A DNA stretch of 13,725 nucleotides. Source: Acidobacteriaceae bacterium (GTDB lineage: Bacteria; Acidobacteriota; Terriglobia; Terriglobales; Acidobacteriaceae). Location of the stretch: the NCBI GenBank assembly GCA_030040395.1, contig JASHTU010000611.1, positions 1 to 13,725 of the forward strand. Reading direction: 5' to 3'. Of this stretch, positions 6,966 through 12,748 are shown piece after piece. Made by a program: the position numbers and the translations under genes. The notes below the pieces were generated by a model that saw only the letters and a program-made list of their open reading frames with translations, was not told where the DNA came from and made no database searches. The first letter of the stretch is position 1. Every line of letters begins with the position of its first letter.

Positions 6966-7856
6966 ATGGGCGCGTTGCTGGAGATGCGCGATCTGCGCGT
7001 GCGCTTTGGCGCGGTCGAGGCGGTGCGCGATGTGAGCCTGCATGTCGACGAAGGAGAGGTGCTGGGACTGGTGGGCGAATCGGGATCGGGCAAAAGCGCC
7101 ACGGCGTTGGCCATTCTTGGTCTGCTGCCGCCGATCGCGCGAATCGAAGGGCAAATTCTGTGGCGGAGCGGTGAGGCGCGCAGCCCGACGACAGCCGGCG
7201 AGAAGAAGTTCGCCGACAGCGGGGGCAAAGCCGGCGAAGCAAGTATTGACCTGTTGCGACTGCCGAACTCCGCTTTGCGCGAGGTGCGTGGGCGCGAGAT
7301 CGCGATGATTTTTCAGGAGCCCATGACGGCGCTGAATCCGGTCATGTCGATCGGCCGCCAGGTGGCCGAAAGCGGCGCTCCACGCTCTTCGTTTTGGACG
7401 AGAAGAGAGGCGGAGCGAAGAGCCATCGCCGCGCTCGAGTCGGTGGGCCTTCCCGATGCGGCGCGCCGCTACGGCGATTATCCGCACCAGTTTTCCGGCG
7501 GGCAGCGCCAGCGCATTCTCATCGCGATGGCGCTCATCAATCGCCCGCGATTGCTGATCGCCGACGAGCCGACCACCGCGCTCGACGTCACCGTGCAAGC
7601 GCAGATTCTGGCGCTGCTCCGCGAGCTCAAGCGCGAGTATGGCCTGGCCATGCTGTTTATCTCGCACGATCTGGCGGTGGTGGGCCAGGTGGCGAGCCGC
7701 GTGGCCGTGATGCGCGGGGGGCAGGTGGTGGAGAGCGGGCATTGCATGCAGCTTCTGACCCGGCCGTCGCATGAATACACAAAGAGCCTGCTGGCCGCCG
7801 TGCCTACGCTGAGGACGGATCGGGAGAAACCGTTGGCGGTGGTGGGCGATTCATAG
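6966..7856 (+). CDS. Orphan ABC transporter ATP-binding protein, OppD/DppD (peptide/nickel) type
   Basis: A 296-residue cytoplasmic ATPase with a complete nucleotide-binding domain: Walker A GESGSGKS (37-44), Q-loop FQEPMTALNP starting at 116, signature FSGGQRQ (176-182), Walker B LLIADE (196-201), D-loop and switch His (ISHD, H234). The Q-loop and signature wording are typical of peptide importers of the Opp/Dpp class. Two oddities stand out. About 25 extra residues (67-92, rich in Gly, Ala, Lys and Ser) sit between Walker A and the Q-loop. The protein also ends soon after YTKSLLAAVP (271-280) and lacks the usual C-terminal oligopeptide domain with its GCxFxxRC motif. No permease, binding protein or OppF partner is in the window. 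The ATG at 6966 has AGGA 8 bases upstream. It may serve a transporter encoded elsewhere; substrate unknown. Confidence 0.88.
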   Translation: MGALLEMRDLRVRFGAVEAVRDVSLHVDEGEVLGLVGESGSGKSATALAILGLLPPIARIEGQILWRSGEARSPTTAGEKKFADSGGKAGEASIDLLRLPNSALREVRGREIAMIFQEPMTALNPVMSIGRQVAESGAPRSSFWTRREAERRAIAALESVGLPDAARRYGDYPHQFSGGQRQRILIAMALINRPRLLIADEPTTALDVTVQAQILALLRELKREYGLAMLFISHDLAVVGQVASRVAVMRGGQVVESGHCMQLLTRPSHEYTKSLLAAVPTLRTDREKPLAVVGDS

Positions 7857-7869
7857 GTAGACCGCGGAA

Positions 7870-7875
7870 TATACT
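7870..7875 (+). promoter_or_regulatory. TATACT -10 element placed for a leaderless transcript
   Basis: TATACT matches the -10 consensus in 5 of 6 positions and ends 6 bases before the ATG at 7882. Transcription would then begin at or next to the start codon, giving a leaderless mRNA. This fits the lack of a Shine-Dalgarno sequence there. No convincing -35 element was found. Confidence 0.4.
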
Positions 7876-7881
7876 CGGACC

Positions 7882-8565
7882 ATGCATGAAAAGAAAATGT
7901 CAGTGCCGGTATTTACCCCGGATGACGAGCCCTACTTGGGGCTTGAGACATTGTTCGTGTTCGACAAGCTTATTTGTTCTTGCATGGAACTCAACTCCAA
8001 GACCGCCCCAGCGTCACACGGTCACGAGTTGTCGAGCCTTCAAAGGGCGCTCTGCATACTGGTTCCGCAAACAATCTCACTCTCTCTTTCAATTCGGGAG
8101 CTCATCCGTCAAGGCTATTTGTTTGGCGCAAAGGTATTGGTGCGCCCATTGACGGAACGCGCGGTCACAATCCTCTATTTGTTCAAGAACCCCGCCGGCC
8201 TGGAAATCTGGGATGACGGTTGGGACTACAAAAAGCGCCCCAAGCTTCAGCAAATGATCGAGTACCTAAATGAGCACCTTCTGAGCGAAAGGTTTGACTC
8301 TTTGAAAGGTTTCACTCACGATCTGAATAGCGCAACGCATGGCGACCCATTCAGCGCACGGTGGAACATCGTTCTTCGCGATGATGGGGTTCCGGTCTTC
8401 TTGACTTCAAAGAACCTTACATCGCCGAAGCTAGCGGACGAAATCTGCGCAGAGGTCATTCCTTGGCTTGCCGCGACGATGGGGATTATGTCTGCGGCGT
8501 TTGGCGAGAGTGGGCCTACAAGCTGCGGGTCCAGAACTGATCCAGGCTCCAAAATCGTCAATTAG
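7882..8565 (+). CDS. Hypothetical protein, helical, possibly DUF5677/HEPN-like
   Basis: I do not recognise this 227-residue protein with certainty. Codon use is visibly more A+T-rich than in the flanking genes, which suggests horizontal acquisition. There is no signal peptide. A mainly helical fold is expected. The centre reads REL.RQGYLFGAKVLVRPLTER with ILYLFKNP following, and NSATHGD lies further on (residues 149-155). The pattern of an Arg-x3-Glu-Arg helix, a YLF-NP turn and a later HG motif recalls DUF5677-like or HEPN-related helical families, some of which act in defence or as toxins; this is a weak, memory-based resemblance. The gene starts 25 bases after the ABC ATPase gene and ends 76 bases before the toxin-antitoxin pair. 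ATG 7897 (residue 6) is an alternative start. The last 20 residues look like an unstructured tail. Confidence 0.75.
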   Translation: MHEKKMSVPVFTPDDEPYLGLETLFVFDKLICSCMELNSKTAPASHGHELSSLQRALCILVPQTISLSLSIRELIRQGYLFGAKVLVRPLTERAVTILYLFKNPAGLEIWDDGWDYKKRPKLQQMIEYLNEHLLSERFDSLKGFTHDLNSATHGDPFSARWNIVLRDDGVPVFLTSKNLTSPKLADEICAEVIPWLAATMGIMSAAFGESGPTSCGSRTDPGSKIVN

Positions 8566-8579
8566 ACTCGCCTTTTTTG

Positions 8580-8622
8580 TTGGCCAAACAGGGCTCTCGG
8601 CAAACCTGGCCAAATTGGCCAA
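8580..8622. promoter_or_regulatory. Repeated TTGGCCAA operator sites upstream of the toxin-antitoxin pair
   Basis: TTGGCCAA, an 8-base palindrome, occurs at 8580-8587 and 8615-8622, with a near copy CTGGCCAA at 8606-8613. The last two together form a 15-base perfect inverted repeat, TGGCCAA-A-TTGGCCA (8607-8621), ending 20 bases before the antitoxin ATG. Antitoxins of the Phd/YefM type bind such palindromes in their own promoter and repress it together with the toxin. A TAAGCT element (8630-8635) sits 6 bases before the start codon. Confidence 0.6.
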
Positions 8623-8641
8623 GTCGGAGTAAGCTGGAGCC

Positions 8642-8932
8642 ATGAGAGCCGTGAACATTGGCGCATTGAAGAATCAGCTCAGCGCCCAGCTACGCTACGT
8701 CCGCTCCGGCGAAGAGGTGGTGGTGCTGGACCGCAAAAGACCCATAGCGAAGATCGTGCCAATCGACCTGCCTGCCGATCTCGACCCTGGAGATGCTTAT
8801 TTGGTCGCGACCGGCCAGCTCATCCTCGAAGCAGAGGAAATGGACTGGGACGCCTTCTGGAAGCTGCCTAAACCGAACGTTCCGCACGATGTAGCTGTAC
8901 AGGCGGCAATCGACAGCAAGGGCGATCGATAA
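8642..8932 (+). CDS. Type II antitoxin, Phd/YefM (prevent-host-death) family
   Basis: A 96-residue protein whose N-terminal half shows the Phd/YefM DNA-binding fold: MRAVNIGALKNQLSAQL, then VRSGEEVVVLDRKRPIAKIVP (residues 20-40). The C-terminal half is acidic and Trp-containing (DWDAFWKLP, 69-77) and is where such antitoxins wrap around and block their toxin. The TAA stop is followed without a gap by the GTG start of the toxin, so the pair is co-translated. The antitoxin probably represses its own promoter through the TTGGCCAA sites just upstream. The pairing with a PIN toxin rather than Doc or YoeB is discussed in the findings. Confidence 0.88.
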   Translation: MRAVNIGALKNQLSAQLRYVRSGEEVVVLDRKRPIAKIVPIDLPADLDPGDAYLVATGQLILEAEEMDWDAFWKLPKPNVPHDVAVQAAIDSKGDR

Positions 8933-9361
8933 GTGGAATACGCCTTTTGGGACTTGAGCGCGCTCGTGCCCCTTTGCGTTGAGCAAGAGTCCACTCCCGT
9001 TGTCCGGGCGCTGAGCAAGAAATACAGGATGGTGGTTTGGTGGAACGCGCCCGTTGAGATCGGCAGCGCCTTTGCCCGGCTGAGGCGTATGGGTCTTATT
9101 ACGCCCAAAGGAAACATCGAAGCGCGAATAGCCATGGACGGGTTGCGGAGCGGCTGGCGGGAAGTCGCGCCGAATCCATCGCTGCGGGAACAGGCGGAGT
9201 GGCTGGTCGACCGGATTCCGCTGAAGGCCGCCGATGCGCTGCACCTTGCCGCCGCCTTGGCTTGGCGATTTGGCAAACCGCAGGGCCGGGCCTTCATCTC
9301 CGGCGACGCGCAGTTGCTGGAAGCTGCCCGACAACTGAGGTTTAACGCCATTCAGGCGTAG
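8933..9361 (+). CDS. PIN-domain RNase toxin (VapC-like)
   Basis: This 142-residue protein has the length and layout of VapC toxins, Mg2+-dependent endoribonucleases that cut tRNA or rRNA when the antitoxin is lost. The four acidic catalytic positions are visible: D7 in FWDLSALVPL, E42 in APVEIGSA, D101 in AADALHLAAA and D125 in ISGDAQLL. The start is GTG at 8933, directly after the antitoxin stop, with AAGGGCG inside the antitoxin gene as a possible ribosome site. The toxin looks intact. It is convergent with rplI, whose stop lies 55 bases away. The RNA target cannot be read from the sequence. Confidence 0.88.
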   Translation: MEYAFWDLSALVPLCVEQESTPVVRALSKKYRMVVWWNAPVEIGSAFARLRRMGLITPKGNIEARIAMDGLRSGWREVAPNPSLREQAEWLVDRIPLKAADALHLAAALAWRFGKPQGRAFISGDAQLLEAARQLRFNAIQA

Positions 9362-9416
9362 GGGCCCGGCGCCCTCAGCGGACCCGAAGAGCGGCGGAAC
9401 CTCGGCGCGTCAGGCG

Positions 9417-9926
9417 CTACTCGGCGGCTGTTTCTTCCGTAGCCGGTTCGGCCACGGGCGCGACGGCCTCGGCCTTCTCGGCGGCTTCGACTTCCACTTT
9501 GACCTTGACGCGCGCGGTCACGTCACGATGCAGGCGGATGGCTACCGTAAACTCGCCGAGACTCTTGAGCGGCTCGTTCAAAAGGATCTTGCGCCGATCC
9601 ACTTCAAAGCCCTGCGCGGCCAGCCCTGCGGCAATGTCGGCCGAGGTGACGGAACCGAACAGGTGGCCTTGCTCGCCGGCCTTGCGGACAAAGCTGATCT
9701 CGACGGGCTCGAGCTTGGCGACGAGACCCTCGGCCTGCGCCTTTTCGGTGGCGGAGCGGCGGGCCGCGGCGGCCTTCATCTGCTCGATGACGGCCTTGTT
9801 GGATTCGGTGGCCTGCATCGCCAATTTGCGGGGCAACAGGTAATTGCGGCCGAAGCCGTCGGCCACCTTGACCACGTCCCCGCGGTTGCCGAGGTTCACG
9901 ACGTCTTCCTTCAAAATCACTTCCAT
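9417..9926 (-). CDS. rplI: 50S ribosomal protein L9
   Basis: L9 binds 23S rRNA and reaches out from the large subunit, helping to hold the reading frame. This copy has 169 residues against about 149 in E. coli. The N-terminal domain MEVILKEDVVNLG...GDVVKVADGFGRNYLLP is intact, followed by the long connecting helix and the C-terminal domain (LFGSVTSADIA...). The extra length is an Ala/Glu/Pro-rich tail of about 25 residues. The start was set at MEVILKEDV, with GGAGAA 5 bases upstream; an in-frame upstream extension to 10007 has no L9 similarity. It is the last gene of the minus-strand cluster, 171 bases after rpsR, a wider gap than usual. dnaB, a frequent next neighbour, is absent. Confidence 0.96.
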   Translation of the reverse strand: MEVILKEDVVNLGNRGDVVKVADGFGRNYLLPRKLAMQATESNKAVIEQMKAAAARRSATEKAQAEGLVAKLEPVEISFVRKAGEQGHLFGSVTSADIAAGLAAQGFEVDRRKILLNEPLKSLGEFTVAIRLHRDVTARVKVKVEVEAAEKAEAVAPVAEPATEETAAE

Positions 9927-9931
9927 CGAAA

Positions 9932-9937
9932 TTCTCC
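9932..9937 (-). promoter_or_regulatory. Shine-Dalgarno GGAGAA of rplI
   Basis: On the minus strand GGAGAA lies 5 bases before the ATG at 9926. It supports this start over any upstream codon in the same frame. Confidence 0.65.
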
Positions 9938-10097
9938 AAATTTCTGATCGCGGGCCAGACTGGGTCGACCCGGATCGCCGCGCGCTTACGCGCAACTTCG
10001 TCCTCAATGTTCGATTCGCGTGAGGGCTAAAGTCCGGCCCCTTCCAGCCTTCGCCGTCGCCGGCGATTTGGCTCCGATGCGAATCGGCCAGCCGAGC

Positions 10098-10433
10098 TCA
10101 GTGGCGCGTGGCGAAGGGCAGCAGCGCGATGTTGCGCGCCTGCTTGATGGCGCGGGTGAGGCGGCGCTGATGCGTGGTGCACACGCCGGTAAGCCGGCGC
10201 GGCACGATTTTGCCGCGCTCGGCTACGAACTGCTGCAGCAGCCGCACGTCGCGGTAGGGAATGGCGTCGATTTTTTCGGTGCAGAATTTGCACACCTTCT
10301 TGCGGCGGAAAAATTTGCCGCGGCCGCCGGGACCGCCGGCAGGGCGCGGGCCGCGTGGCCCGGAACCCGGCGAGGGGGCGGATGGCGAAGGTGAATCTGC
10401 CGCAGTGGATTTGGCTTGGGTTTCTTCAGGCAT
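10098..10433 (-). CDS. rpsR: 30S ribosomal protein S18 (zinc-binding form)
   Basis: S18 binds 16S rRNA on the small-subunit platform together with S6. The conserved core starts near residue 40 ([13 protein letters not shown]) and runs to the end, with [11 protein letters not shown] and [11 protein letters not shown] typical of the family. Cys48, Cys51, Cys85 and His88 (CKFC...CTTH) form a plausible zinc site, so this is the C+ type of S18. The protein has 111 residues against 75 in E. coli; the excess is a Pro/Gly/Ser-rich N-terminal extension of about 39 residues. The ATG at 10433 has AGGA 7 bases upstream (AGAGGAAACCTT-ATG), which supports translation of the extension. It lies 110 bases after rpsF in the same direction. 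Confidence 0.96.
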   Translation of the reverse strand: MPEETQAKSTAADSPSPSAPSPGSGPRGPRPAGGPGGRGKFFRRKKVCKFCTEKIDAIPYRDVRLLQQFVAERGKIVPRRLTGVCTTHQRRLTRAIKQARNIALLPFATRH

Positions 10434-10543
10434 AAGGTTTCCTCTTTATTTCATTGGCGCCCGCGTGCGCCCGAAGAGCGCCGGGGACCATTCTCGTCGA
10501 CGCTGGCGATCGAAGGATTGCCGGCAGCGAAACGGGTGGCAAT

Positions 10544-10954
10544 CTACGCGCTGGCGGGAGCGGCCTCGGTTGCAGCCGGCGCCGCGGCTTCAGCGGACAC
10601 GGTGGCCGGCGGCGCGCTTCTGCGCGTGCCCCGCAACGCCTTTACCTTGGCCAGACGCTTCTCTTCCTCGTCCATACGCACGGTGATGAACTTGATCACC
10701 GGCTCGCTCACGCGCAGCCGGCGCTCCAGTTCCAGCACCACGGGGCCATTGGCTTCGATGGTGAGCAGAACATAGTTGCCGTCATTGAACTTGCGCACCA
10801 CGTAAGCAAGCTTGCGGCGGCCCATCTTTTCCACCGTCTTAACCACCCCGCCACCGTTGGTGACTGTCGAGGCAAAGCCGGCAATCAGCTTGTCGGCATC
10901 TTCTTCGGCCATATCAGGCCGAAGGATAAACATCACTTCATACACACGCGGCAT
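10544..10954 (-). CDS. rpsF: 30S ribosomal protein S6
   Basis: S6 pairs with S18 on the small subunit. The 136-residue product starts MPRVYEVMFILRPDM and continues through GGG.V.K.E.MGRRKLAY and GNYVLLTIEA, ending the core at VIKFITVRMDE. A C-terminal Ala/Pro/Glu-rich tail of about 24 residues follows. The ATG at 10954 was chosen because AAAGGA lies 6 bases upstream and the family begins here; the frame extends to 11005, but that part lies in repeat-flanking DNA and has no similarity. The gene is preceded by a 145-base gap filled largely by a heptamer repeat array, so it may have its own promoter or a processed leader. Confidence 0.95.
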   Translation of the reverse strand: MPRVYEVMFILRPDMAEEDADKLIAGFASTVTNGGGVVKTVEKMGRRKLAYVVRKFNDGNYVLLTIEANGPVVLELERRLRVSEPVIKFITVRMDEEEKRLAKVKALRGTRRSAPPATVSAEAAAPAATEAAPASA

Positions 10955-10960
10955 CCGTTT

Positions 10961-10966
10961 TCCTTT
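10961..10966 (-). promoter_or_regulatory. Shine-Dalgarno AAAGGA of rpsF
   Basis: On the minus strand AAAGGA lies 6 bases before the ATG at 10954 and decides that start over the longer in-frame option at 11005. Confidence 0.6.
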
Positions 10967-10996
10967 TCCGCCGGAGCGCTTCGCTCCAGCTCCCAC

Positions 10997-11109
10997 TTTC
11001 AGCAATCAGCTCTCAGTTCTCAGCTTTTCAGCTTTCAGTTCTCAGTTCGTAGTTCGTAGCGCGCGAGTTCCTACGTCCCTAGTCTCTGATCTCCGATCCC
11101 TAATCTCTG
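10997..11109 (-). repeat. Degenerate heptanucleotide tandem array at the pth 3' end
   Basis: About 113 bases with a 7-base period. On the plus strand units read TTTCAGC, AATCAGC, TCTCAGT, TCTCAGC, then one 8-base unit, then TTTCAGT, TCTCAGT, TCGTAGT, TCGTAGC. After a break the phase continues as GTCCCTA, GTCTCTG, ATCTCCG, ATCCCTA, ATCTCTG. On the minus strand the first block is (RCTGANN)n. The array covers the last codons and TAG stop of pth (11100-11102) and most of the pth-rpsF gap. Heptanucleotide tandem repeats (STRR) are known from cyanobacteria. Its role here is unknown; it may be a neutral slippage array or affect mRNA processing. Confidence 0.75.
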
Positions 11110-11747
11110 TCTTCCTTCCGGTTAAACTCATTCATCGCGGCGGCCGGCCCTTGCTCCAGGATGCGCCGGACGGCCGTCGCCACCCGGTCTAACACCTCAT
11201 CCATCACCGCCAGATCCTTCTTGCGCATGGGCGAGAGGAGGTAATCCCTGCCCGGACGCCCGCCACCGGCCGCAACCGCTTCCGGCGGCAAAACCGGACC
11301 CACGCCGATACGCAATCGCAACCACTCCTGCGTTCCCAAGGCGCCGGTTACGCTGCGGGCTCCGTTGTGGCCGGCCGGCGAACCGCGTTCCCTGATCTTG
11401 AAGGTTCCCAGCGCGAGGTCGAGCTCGTCGTAGATTACGAGCAGGTCCCGCGAGGGGTCGGCATCAAATTCCTCCACTAGAGCGGCCACGGAAACGCCGC
11501 TCAGGTTCATAAACGTCTCCGGCTTGGCCAAAACCACCATGCGCCCCGCCATGCGGCAGGTCGCGGTGGCGGCCCTTGCGCGCCGGTTCTGGACCACAAC
11601 CCCCTCCTGCTGGGCGATGCGGTCAATGGCCATGAATCCCGCATTGTGCGGGGTCCACAAATATTCGAGGCCGGGGTTGCCAAGGCCCATAATCAGGAAT
11701 GGGCCGTTCCGGCTGATTCCGGGTTCCCCGGCGATCGATCTTTGCAC
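11100..11747 (-). CDS. pth: Peptidyl-tRNA hydrolase
   Basis: Pth frees tRNA from peptidyl-tRNA dropped by stalled ribosomes. From the GTG at 11747 the product is 215 residues (E. coli 194). Family motifs are FLIMGLGNPGLEYLWTPHN with the catalytic His at 34, KPETFMNLSG with the substrate-binding Asn, YDELDL with the catalytic-pair Asp at 107, and GSPAGHNGARS. The start is uncertain. The frame is open up to a TTG at 11837, three bases after rplY, but a strong 10-bp hairpin lies in that stretch and its translation is Gly/Ser-rich and non-conserved. The ATG at internal position 20 would remove part of the first beta strand. The GTG has AAGGA four bases before it, close but usable. The stop lies inside a heptamer repeat. 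Identity is certain; the N-terminus is not. Confidence 0.9.
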   Translation of the reverse strand: MQRSIAGEPGISRNGPFLIMGLGNPGLEYLWTPHNAGFMAIDRIAQQEGVVVQNRRARAATATCRMAGRMVVLAKPETFMNLSGVSVAALVEEFDADPSRDLLVIYDELDLALGTFKIRERGSPAGHNGARSVTGALGTQEWLRLRIGVGPVLPPEAVAAGGGRPGRDYLLSPMRKKDLAVMDEVLDRVATAVRRILEQGPAAAMNEFNRKEDRD

Positions 11748-11784
11748 CAATCCTTGCGCGCCAGAGCGGCCGGATTCGGGGTCC

Positions 11785-11809
11785 CCGGCGGACAGCGTTT
11801 GTCCGCCGG
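11785..11809 (-). other. 10-bp perfect hairpin between rplY and pth
   Basis: CCGGCGGACA (11785-11794) and TGTCCGCCGG (11800-11809) are exact inverse complements around a 5-base loop. It lies between the rplY stop and the preferred pth start. No T-tract follows on the minus strand, so it is not a standard terminator. It may be an mRNA-stabilising or processing stem that lowers pth expression relative to rplY, or a Rho-assisted terminator. A stem this perfect argues that the region is untranslated. Confidence 0.55.
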
Positions 11810-11840
11810 AGCCACGGGATTCGCTTCCTTCCGCCAAGGC

Positions 11841-12548
11841 TTACTTCTTCGCTCCGGCCTCGGGCTTCTTGGTTGTTGCCTCGGCCTCGGGTTTGCCCTT
11901 CTTGGCCACTTCCGGCTCGGCCGGAGCCGCGGCTTCGGTGGTTGCCGCCGCGGCCGCCGCTTCGGCTTCGGCCACCGGCGCCGCTTCTTCGCGAATGGAG
12001 ACCACGTGGGCCACAGTGGCGTCCTCGGCGCTCAGATACTTGATCTTGTCCGAGTGCGGCAGCCCGCTCACGCGCAGCACCTGGTGCATTTCCAGCGCGC
12101 TCACGTCCACGTCGATGTGGCTGGGAATGTCCGCGGGCAGGCATTCGATCTCGACTTCGCGCAGCACCTGGTCCAGGATGCCGCCCTCCGTCTTGACGCC
12201 CACCGGCGTGCCCAGCAACTTGACGCGCACGCGGACGCGTAAAGTCTTATCGAGGGCTATGCGCTTGAGGTCGATGTGGATCAGTTGATCCTTGATGGGT
12301 TCGCGCTGCAAATCGACAATCATGGCTTTGGCCGGGGGCGCACCGGCAACTTCGACGTCGAAGATGGTGTTGTGCCCGGTTTCGGAAAACAGAATCCGGG
12401 AAATCTGTTTGGGATCCACTTCGACGGCCACAGGATCGTGCCCGGAGCCGTAGAGCACGGCGGGAATCCTGCCCGCGCGGCGTACGCGGCGCGCTGCATT
12501 CTTGTTGAATTTGCCCTCGCGGGGCCTGGCTGCGACAACTTCTGGCAT
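11841..12548 (-). CDS. rplY: 50S ribosomal protein L25 (general stress protein CTC, long form)
   Basis: L25/CTC binds 5S rRNA in the large subunit. This is the 235-residue two-domain form rather than the short E. coli form of 94 residues. The N-terminal 5S-binding domain covers about residues 1-95 (GRIPAVLYGSG, then DLQREPIKDQLIHIDL at 79-94). The C-terminal beta domain covers about 100-190 (GGILDQVLREVEIECLPADIP, SALEMHQVLRV). After residue 190 comes a tail of about 45 residues made of Ala, Glu, Pro and Lys. The ATG at 12548 is preceded by a modest GAG motif. It follows prs at a distance of 194 bases that contain the inverted heptamer arrays, and is followed by pth, its classic neighbour. 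Confidence 0.95.
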   Translation of the reverse strand: MPEVVAARPREGKFNKNAARRVRRAGRIPAVLYGSGHDPVAVEVDPKQISRILFSETGHNTIFDVEVAGAPPAKAMIVDLQREPIKDQLIHIDLKRIALDKTLRVRVRVKLLGTPVGVKTEGGILDQVLREVEIECLPADIPSHIDVDVSALEMHQVLRVSGLPHSDKIKYLSAEDATVAHVVSIREEAAPVAEAEAAAAAATTEAAAPAEPEVAKKGKPEAEATTKKPEAGAKK

Positions 12549-12608
12549 TTCGGTATCTCGTTTCTATCGGGCACGGAGGGTTAAGGTCCGCTCCCTTTGA
12601 TGGGCCGG

Positions 12609-12636
12609 TGATCAGTGATCAATGGTCAGTGGTCAG
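12609..12636 (-). repeat. Heptanucleotide tandem array, left arm of an inverted pair
   Basis: Four exact 7-base units: TGATCAG, TGATCAA, TGGTCAG, TGGTCAG on the plus strand, so (YTGAYCA)n in the direction of the operon. It lies 60 bases upstream of the rplY start. Together with 12714-12741 it forms an inverted repeat: 25 of 29 aligned positions match and two of the rest would be wobble pairs in RNA. Confidence 0.8.
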
Positions 12637-12686
12637 TAAAAAGCCACTGTGCGCCAATTGCTGAAAACCAGCCTGATTGTCGAACC

Positions 12687-12704
12687 GGGCAGCAAAAGCT
12701 GTCC
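12687..12704. other. Small hairpin GGGCAGC-AAAA-GCTGTCC inside the inverted arrays
   Basis: Seven pairs, one of them a G-T wobble on the plus strand, surround a 4-base loop. It sits in the loop region between the two heptamer arrays, so the prs-rplY spacer could fold as a long outer stem with this inner stem. No T-tract follows. Confidence 0.35.
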
Positions 12705-12713
12705 GCTGCGTAT

Positions 12714-12748
12714 CTGATCACTGATCACTGACCACTGATCACTTACGA
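12714..12748 (+). repeat. Heptanucleotide tandem array at the prs 3' end, right arm of an inverted pair
   Basis: Five 7-base units: CTGATCA, CTGATCA, CTGACCA, CTGATCA and a degenerate CTTACGA that contains the prs stop codon (TTA on the plus strand, 12743-12745). The core ACTGANN is the same as in the array after pth. The orientation is opposite to the left arm at 12609-12636. Confidence 0.8.

Noticed and set aside
10454..11059. A 201-codon plus-strand open frame over rpsF
   Set aside because: It lies antisense to a clear S6 gene with a good ribosome-binding site and continues into the heptamer array.
10997..11109. CRISPR array
   Set aside because: Units are 7 bases long, contiguous and degenerate, with no separate repeats and spacers of 25-40 bases and no cas genes.
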